64,000 nucleotides of DNA. It comes from Anarhynchus alexandrinus. Taxonomy: Eukaryota > Chordata > Aves > Charadriiformes > Charadriidae. The notes below the pieces were generated by a model. The model saw only the letters and a program-made list of their open reading frames with translations. It searched no databases and was not told the origin of the DNA. A program made the translations under genes and the position numbers. The stretch is taken from the NCBI GenBank assembly GCA_008711295.1, contig VUYV01000069.1, forward strand, positions 1,627,545 through 1,691,544, given 5' to 3'. How positions within the stretch are numbered: position 1 is the first letter of the stretch; each line of letters begins with the position of its first letter. Positions 58,134 to 64,000 of the stretch are shown piece by piece.

Positions 58134-60263
58134 ATCTTTAGGAAGCCTGTTTTACTCCTTGTACTTCTGCATGGGGCTTTTGATCAAGGTGGGCCATGAT
58201 TCAAAGCTATCCAGTGCATAGTAGGGCATCCTGGGAGCATCCTTGTATGCGGCTGTGTTGTGGTATGTTGTTATGAGATACAGAACCACTCAAAACACAT
58301 TTTCTTGACACCGGTAAATTTATGGCTATGACTACATCTCCCTTTATGTTCTTTCATTAGGTGAGCTGTGAAGATAAAGCATATTACAGGTAGAACATGT
58401 ATCCTCAGCTTTCTCACCAGACAAGTGACCCTGGGAGTACATGAGTGGTGGACAGTCTATATAAGTTCTGTATGCCAAGCATATCAGAGGACATCCTTCT
58501 TTTAAGTATATCTGAACCCGACTTTAAATTGGGACAGTAGGAGCTGTCGATTAAGCTCTTACTTGTTCTGGCTAGGTCATCTCTTCACATAAGCTTCTGC
58601 TTATGTGAACTGCCCTGAAAGAATGCCTAAACTGAAATGGGTAATGACAGTCAGGAACCTTGACACAGAACCCATACCTAAGCTGGTAGTTTGGGGATGA
58701 TCTTACCTGAGGAGGTCCTTTTTACAAAATTCTTTAAAAATAATACACTTTCATGATCTCAAGACTTGTTTTTCTCATCTGTAATGTTTTTTACGATGCA
58801 GAACGCACATCCCAGTAATATTAGTTTCAACAAATCATTCTTATCTTTTGTTTCCTGACAACAGGGAGGAAAGGACTCCTATAGGAATCAACAGTTTTAG
58901 GATGGTGAATATGATTGTCTATACATGGTCCCGAAGTATGGACCATGGTTTTGAACTTTGTTGTGGTGTAGAAAGAAAACCTTTCAAAACCACTGGAACT
59001 ACTTTTGAAAATGCAGCTTGGTTATGAGAGCAACTGGAAAACTCTTAAATTATCAACGCTGGGTTGGTTTTTTTTTCTGTGATAAGAAGTGCATAGATGT
59101 ACCCTGGGTACACTTTGAGTTTGATTTGAGTAAAGGGTAACAAAGGTGTTCCTTTCTCCTCTGGGAAGGAAACAAACTATGTCTATCTGCCACAGAAGTA
59201 ACACAGCATTGACCTGTGATTCGCGCTGCTTCTGTCAGCAGCTGAGTCTCTTTTCCTGTTGCTAGAGTTGTTTCTTGTCCCCTTTCCTAATATCAATTAT
59301 AGTAACTTCCTGCACTCCAACATGTTGTCAAATTGCCTAATGCTTTTCTGAGTAGCTGCCCAGTAGGGATACCTATTTTGAACATCTTAGATCCTAAAGT
59401 TCTCTGAGTCACTCTCAAAATAAAGCTGGAGTTGGTAGCCTTGCTATTGTCCTAAATAGAGACATTGGAATAGAATGCAATCTGAAATATATGTGAGTGA
59501 ACAAAAGAAGATAAGGTGAAATTCTCCAGATACTCATACTGCACAGGCTGTATTAGATTACATGTATGCTGTGAATTACAATATTTACATGTATATCGCA
59601 CTAAATTTAAATATTCAGCTTTCATAATTTTAAGTGTTTGTTTCTGCCATGCAGAAAAACAGTAGCCAAATATGAAAAGACTTTAATTTCATTTAGAAGT
59701 GTCATCTTCCTCTTGATGTGTATTTGGCAATAAACCAGAACTTATTCTGATGACATTATCAGCCGTAAGCATTACAAATTGACACATTTCCTAGTACACT
59801 CAGCATTATAATGAACTTTAACATACTGCACATTGACATTCAACCACTACAAAAATACTTTCATTACAGGACATTTTGTTGTGCCTTCAGTCATGTAGAA
59901 ATCTAACAAAGAACAATCTACAGACTTAGGTTTTATTTTGAAATGTCAGTTTCTATTCATAAACATCAGTAAAATATATTTGTCCCAATACCATTTGGAG
60001 GCCACAAAAAAATAAGCCAATCTGCTTCAGGATGTTATCATCAAGAAATGATCACTTAAAGAACACACTGAACACACTATGTACTGTAGGTTTGCTCTTT
60101 AATTTAAGAGATGCTTAGTGTACTTTGAGCCCAACTCTTGTTGTTTCTCAAAACTCATAAAAATTGTTCAAATAAAAAAAATATATTGCATTATTTAGGT
60201 TCTTTGATATAGCAAAGCTCTAAGCAGACCTCACAGTCTTGGTCTTCTTTCCCCTCATGTAAC

Positions 60264-60291
60264 AGAGAGTCCTGTTTAGAGAGTCCTGTTG
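60264..60291 (+). repeat. 14-base tandem duplication
   Basis: AGAGAGTCCTGTTT at 60264-60277 is followed directly by AGAGAGTCCTGTTG, differing at the last base. Confidence 0.88.
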
Positions 60292-60553
60292 GCAAGGTAA
60301 GTTCAGTTTTTATAAACTTTATGGTGGAAGAAGAGTTTTGAAACAAAACAGAGGTTTCTTTGTTCAGTCTAAATGGTGGGTTTTATTCTACAGCCAGATG
60401 TTTTGAACTGGTGTAGTAACAAGCTGAGTTGTGTAGGGAGTTTATGCCCTAACCACAAGGCTTTTTTGAAACAATGGGCTGATGACTACATCTAAATTTG
60501 ACACTTACTAAAGTAATAGCTGTTGTTAAATTGAAAGAATTTTCCTCTAAAAA

Positions 60554-60589
60554 TTCATCCTCTAAAATAAGTTCATCCTCTAAAATAAG
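60554..60589 (+). repeat. 18-base perfect tandem duplication
   Basis: TTCATCCTCTAAAATAAG occurs twice in direct tandem, preceded by a related TTCCTCTAAAAA half-copy at about 60542. On the minus strand it encodes a repeated LILEDE in a 69-codon frame that has no other support. Confidence 0.9.
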
Positions 60590-62725
60590 CTTGAAGTTTA
60601 AGCAAGAAAAAATAAGAGTAACCATTTTACATTGCCGTCTTCTTGATAACACTAACAACTGACAAGTACAACCAAATTCCCTGAAATAGAAGGGTTTTGC
60701 CTTTAAAAAAAATTTTAATTACTATTTACAAACAAACACTGATTTCACAGGCATCTAGGGGGTTATGTCAAGAATACAGATCATTAAATTATTGTACTAG
60801 CACAATGTACATTGAGAAATTTAACAACATGATATTAACCAGAAGACTGTCCTGTAATGAATCTCTGTAAAGAAAGAGGTTCCTGTGGAGGGAACTGGGA
60901 CAGTAGTTCAGCTGGGTAGGCCAGAAAGAATTGTGCTGAGAGTGGATGTGTGGAGGACAGAAACAAAGAGGAATGGGCTCATCGCTATATCTTCTCTAAA
61001 TCATTATTCTTTTACTGTCAACAGTTTGTTTCAAAGCACCTCCTTTTCTCATGCTGCTGCTTCAAAGGGAGATGCTAAAGATCTACTGCTGTTACCTGTT
61101 TCTATAGTTCAGACAGCAGAAATCCCTGCAAAGGGTCAGAAGCAGGGAGAATTTTTAGCGACAAAGAGAGTGCCTCATACGGGGCTAACGCTTGCAGCAT
61201 CTAAATGTATAAATAGAACCAGAAGCAGAACCCCTGACTCCCAGTGGGCTGCCTTCACTACAGACACACATACTTTTGCTTGCTTGTCTAGCCCCAGTAG
61301 TTCTGTAAATGTTTCTCTCTTAGATATAGAGTAGAACGTACTGTGATAACTTCATGATGAAGATATTCTGCTGGCTTGGGAGACATACAAGTTTGAAATC
61401 CCACAAGATAAAGAAGGCCAAGAGCTGAAGTCTGCCTGAATGCCAAGCTCTTTTATAAATAACAGACAGCACCGTTGTCTTTATCACCATTTTCACTACA
61501 AAGGATTCGGTGCTGCTCAAATCCATCCAAGAATATTAGTCTTTCCCTGCCTTCAGGACATGGTGCAGAGGAACCTCAACAGACTGATAGATCTCCCTCA
61601 CATTCCTGCTGGAGGCAGGAAGAAAACTGGAAGTTAAGCCAGACCACCATATTAAGCCTTTTTTTTTTTTTTAATTTGCTTTTATGATCATGGGAGTTTT
61701 AGCATTTGTTTTCCGAGTTCTCTGTCCATTGTGGGGAAAGTCTAGGATTTGAACCCTGAGCCTAGATTCCTGTGTGAAGGTCCTGCTGGGTTCCTTAGAC
61801 TGAGGTGTTGCAGTGCCTTACTTAGCGCTAAATGCCCAGCAAAGCACCTAAATAGATAACTTTCAAAAAATGTTAGAATTAAACAACTTTGCATGCTAGG
61901 AAGAGCCACAGAAATCTACTACAATAAAGGAAAACTACATAGATACTAATAAAATAGTTACAATGAAAGTTAGAAAGAAACTGAGGAGAGTTAATATGAC
62001 TAAATTCTCTCAGGCAGGCAGTACAGAAAATTAAAAACCAAATGTGAAGCAAAGTGTCTGTAGAATATCTATCTAAAAGGCTAAAAAGAGCTAGCAAAGA
62101 GCTAAGCATAAGGGATTGTTAAAAAAAAAAAAAGTCATTCAAAAGACAAAAGTTGGGTCCAAATGAAGAGAGTAGGGGAAAAGAGGATATATGCTGGTGA
62201 GTTAAACATTGCAGGTTTGAAAATGTGTTTAGGAGTGACTTACTAAAGACATTAAAACTTCTAATAATTTTTTTAAGCACAGTGAAGTCAGGAAGACTGT
62301 CAAAGAATTGACAAGGGTCCAAAGATGATGCAGGTGTTAAAGAAACTCTTAAGGAAGAAATGAGCATAGTACAACAGCTAAAAATGTGTTCCATTTGTGT
62401 TCTCCTAATGCATCTCCATAATGGTGTTCCTTTTTTTTTTTTTTATGAGGGAAAAAGTCTACAGAACTGTCTCAAATTGAAGTGTCAGTAAATGACTATT
62501 AAGATAAACCAATAAAGAGATTAATAAGAAATTGACATGAAGGGATTATATTCAGCCAGGAACTCTAAAGGTAATCAAATATGAAATTGCTAACTACCAG
62601 CTAAAATAAGAAGGATGGAAAGGATCAAATAGGACATTAATTTTAAAAATAGTCCAGGAGAGAACTAGAAAATGAACTGGTAAATCTGATTTAACTTCAG
62701 GCAAACTGTAAAGATTGGAACTGGC

Positions 62726-62764
62726 AGGGGGAAGAGAAAAGAGAGAAAAAGAGAAAGAAAGAGA
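62726..62764 (+). repeat. 39-base pure purine tract
   Basis: Only A and G for 39 bases, mostly GAGA/GAAA units. It is a simple low-complexity tract with possible triplex-forming character. Confidence 0.9.
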
Positions 62765-63433
62765 TGGGAAAGGAGGAAGAATCAGTGCAGACTCTACAGA
62801 GAGCAGTCTTTCCATCCAAAATCAATACAGTACTGCAAAAAAAGTCAATGGCTACTTTGGGAATATTCCCAGGCAGTGTAACTTGATTCTATTTACCAAT
62901 AAACTGATAGAATACTCTACGGCAGGCTTTAGACTCATGCCAACTATCACTGTCCTGCTTACAATTTAGAAGCTAATGCAATCCAGAGACCATTCTCAAC
63001 ATGAAGCCACCTGTTTTGGAGAATATGAAACATAGAGTGGGCCCTGCAGGTGAGTTCAAGTGCCAGAGAACAGTGGTAGGCACATTAAATGTTTTGGTAT
63101 TAATGCATCCTTAGAGTTTGAGGATAATGAAGATCCAATTGCTGGAATGTACATGCATTTCCAGGGTTTTAACAAGACCTGTCATCAAAGGTGCCTGAAG
63201 AAATGGAGCCATCTTAGGGGAATCCAAAAATGAAAATCTGCGCATGGAGACAGTAGAAAGGATGGGAGAAGGGAACTGTTCCTAGCTGTACATATATGCC
63301 GACAGAATTTAATTTCACTGCAATTGATGTAGAAAATATTTGATGTTGTTGGGCATATTTTAATGGAAGAAAATAAATTCTTAGTCCGAGAGCAGCCAAG
63401 AATGCAGGAAAACTGTTTGGTGTTACTGTAAAC

Positions 63434-63626
63434 CATAGAATCATAGAATCATTTCTGCTGGAAAAGACCCTTAAGATCATCGAGTCCAACCATCAACCTA
63501 AAACTGCCAAAACCACCACTAAACCATGTGCCTAAGCACGACATCTACACATCTTTTAAATACTTCCAGGGATGGCAATTCCACCAGTTTCTTGGGCAGC
63601 CTATTCCAATGTTTGATAACCCTTTA
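63434..63626 (-). mobile_element. CR1 LINE, about 0.2 kb 3' fragment
   Basis: Reverse-oriented CR1 tail: CATAGAATCATAGAATCATT, a decayed GCTGGAAAAGACCC block, then AGATCATCGAGTCCAACCATC and the C-terminal coding segment. It ends at ATAACCCTTTAGG. Closest in tail sequence to the copies at 41694 and 57463. Confidence 0.9.
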
Positions 63627-63766
63627 GGTGGTTGTGTTTTACAAGCTACCAGAAAGTATTTTATAGATATGCCAGGATAATTCAGAATGAAACTAAAACA
63701 GTGACACCCTTTTACCTCATAATAGTAACAAGAAAAATGAGGCAAAATCAGTAAGTTTTCATAATC

Positions 63767-64000
63767 ATGGCCAGCAGGACTAGGGAAGTGATTGTCCCTC
63801 TCTGTACTCAGCACTGGTGAGGTCCCACCAAAAATACTGTGTTCAGTTTTGGGCCCCTCTCTACAAGAAAGACATTGAGGTGCTGGAGCATGTTCAGAGA
63901 AGGGCAACAAAGCTGTTGAGTGGTCTGAAGAACATGTCTTATGAGAAGCGGCTGAGGGAAGTGGGTTTTTTTATCCTGGAGAAAAGAAGGCTCAGGGGAG
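63767..64000 (+). mobile_element. CR1 LINE ORF2 segment, runs off the window
   Basis: Plus-strand CR1 starting inside the ORF2 C-terminal half: GCCAGCAGGACTAGGGAAGT (SRTREVI block), then TGTGTTCAGTTTTGGGCCCC (CVQFWAP), AGAAGGGCAACAAAGCTG (RRATKL) and GAGAAAAGAAGGCTCAGGGG (EKRRLRG). The 3' end lies beyond the window. It faces the minus-strand tail 140 bases upstream and is a separate copy. Confidence 0.9.

Larger units (their letters stand above)
58134..63433. other. Anonymous AT-rich DNA with small tandem repeats
   Basis: No gene or mobile element is recognised. A 149-codon frame at 60885-61334 has no recognisable domain and is probably chance. Short tandem duplications lie at 60264-60291 and 60554-60589. 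T14, A13 and T14 runs lie at 61659-61672, 62121-62133 and 62431-62444, and a purine tract at 62726-62764. Confidence 0.5.

Noticed and set aside
60885..61334. 149-codon plus-strand frame
   Set aside because: No family resemblance, no promoter or splice context, and amino-acid content typical of random translation.

Overview
The window looks like gene-poor, AT-rich nuclear DNA from a bird. The main evidence is a set of CR1-type non-LTR retrotransposon (LINE) copies. Many end in the avian CR1 signature: a conserved 3' tail (TTGGAAGGGACC..AGATCATC..GTCCAACC) followed by short ATTCTATG-like direct repeats. No complete protein-coding gene, rRNA, tRNA or CRISPR array could be supported. The only convincing coding sequence is decayed CR1 ORF2 (endonuclease/reverse transcriptase). 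I recognise about fourteen CR1 fragments, covering roughly 15% of the window. They fall into at least two age layers. Younger avian copies lie at 6.6, 9.1-11.2, 11.2-12.5, 22.2, 29.6, 32.8, 40.9, 41.7, 57.5, 63.4 and 63.8 kb. Much older, heavily mutated copies lie at 27.8-28.7, 38.1-39.0 and 52.0-52.5 kb.

Layout. 1-9.06 kb: anonymous DNA with a pyrimidine-rich block (2.2-2.9 kb), a G-run cluster (4.03 kb), a purine-rich block (6.06-6.98 kb) and one CR1 tail. 9.06-12.5 kb: two CR1 copies placed head to head, one about 2.1 kb long. 12.5-22.2 kb: anonymous DNA with three weak candidate coding fragments, two short tandem duplications and a GC-richer repeat-like block (20.4-21.4 kb). 22.2-33.6 kb: four CR1 pieces plus an LTR-like element with a polyadenylation signal (30.0-30.9 kb). 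33.6-38.1 kb: anonymous DNA with one ambiguous base. 38.1-42.3 kb: an old CR1, a GCCTT microsatellite, then a composite of two tail-to-tail CR1s embedded in pentanucleotide repeats. 42.3-52.0 kb: about 9.7 kb with no recognisable mobile element. 52.0-64.0 kb: an old CR1, a possible TATA-type promoter or old LTR near 55.8 kb, a perfect palindrome at 56.06 kb, and three further CR1 pieces, the last running off the window end.

The parts do not form a pathway. The window reads as a retrotransposon graveyard, either intergenic or inside a very large intron. I found no strong evidence for a new biological system. The most informative structures are the nested CR1/microsatellite composite (40.9-42.25 kb), the frameshift shared by two CR1 copies, and a possible minus-strand exon near 13.6 kb. 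CR1 subfamily names, the LTR family and all exon candidates are inferences from recognition alone; no search was run.
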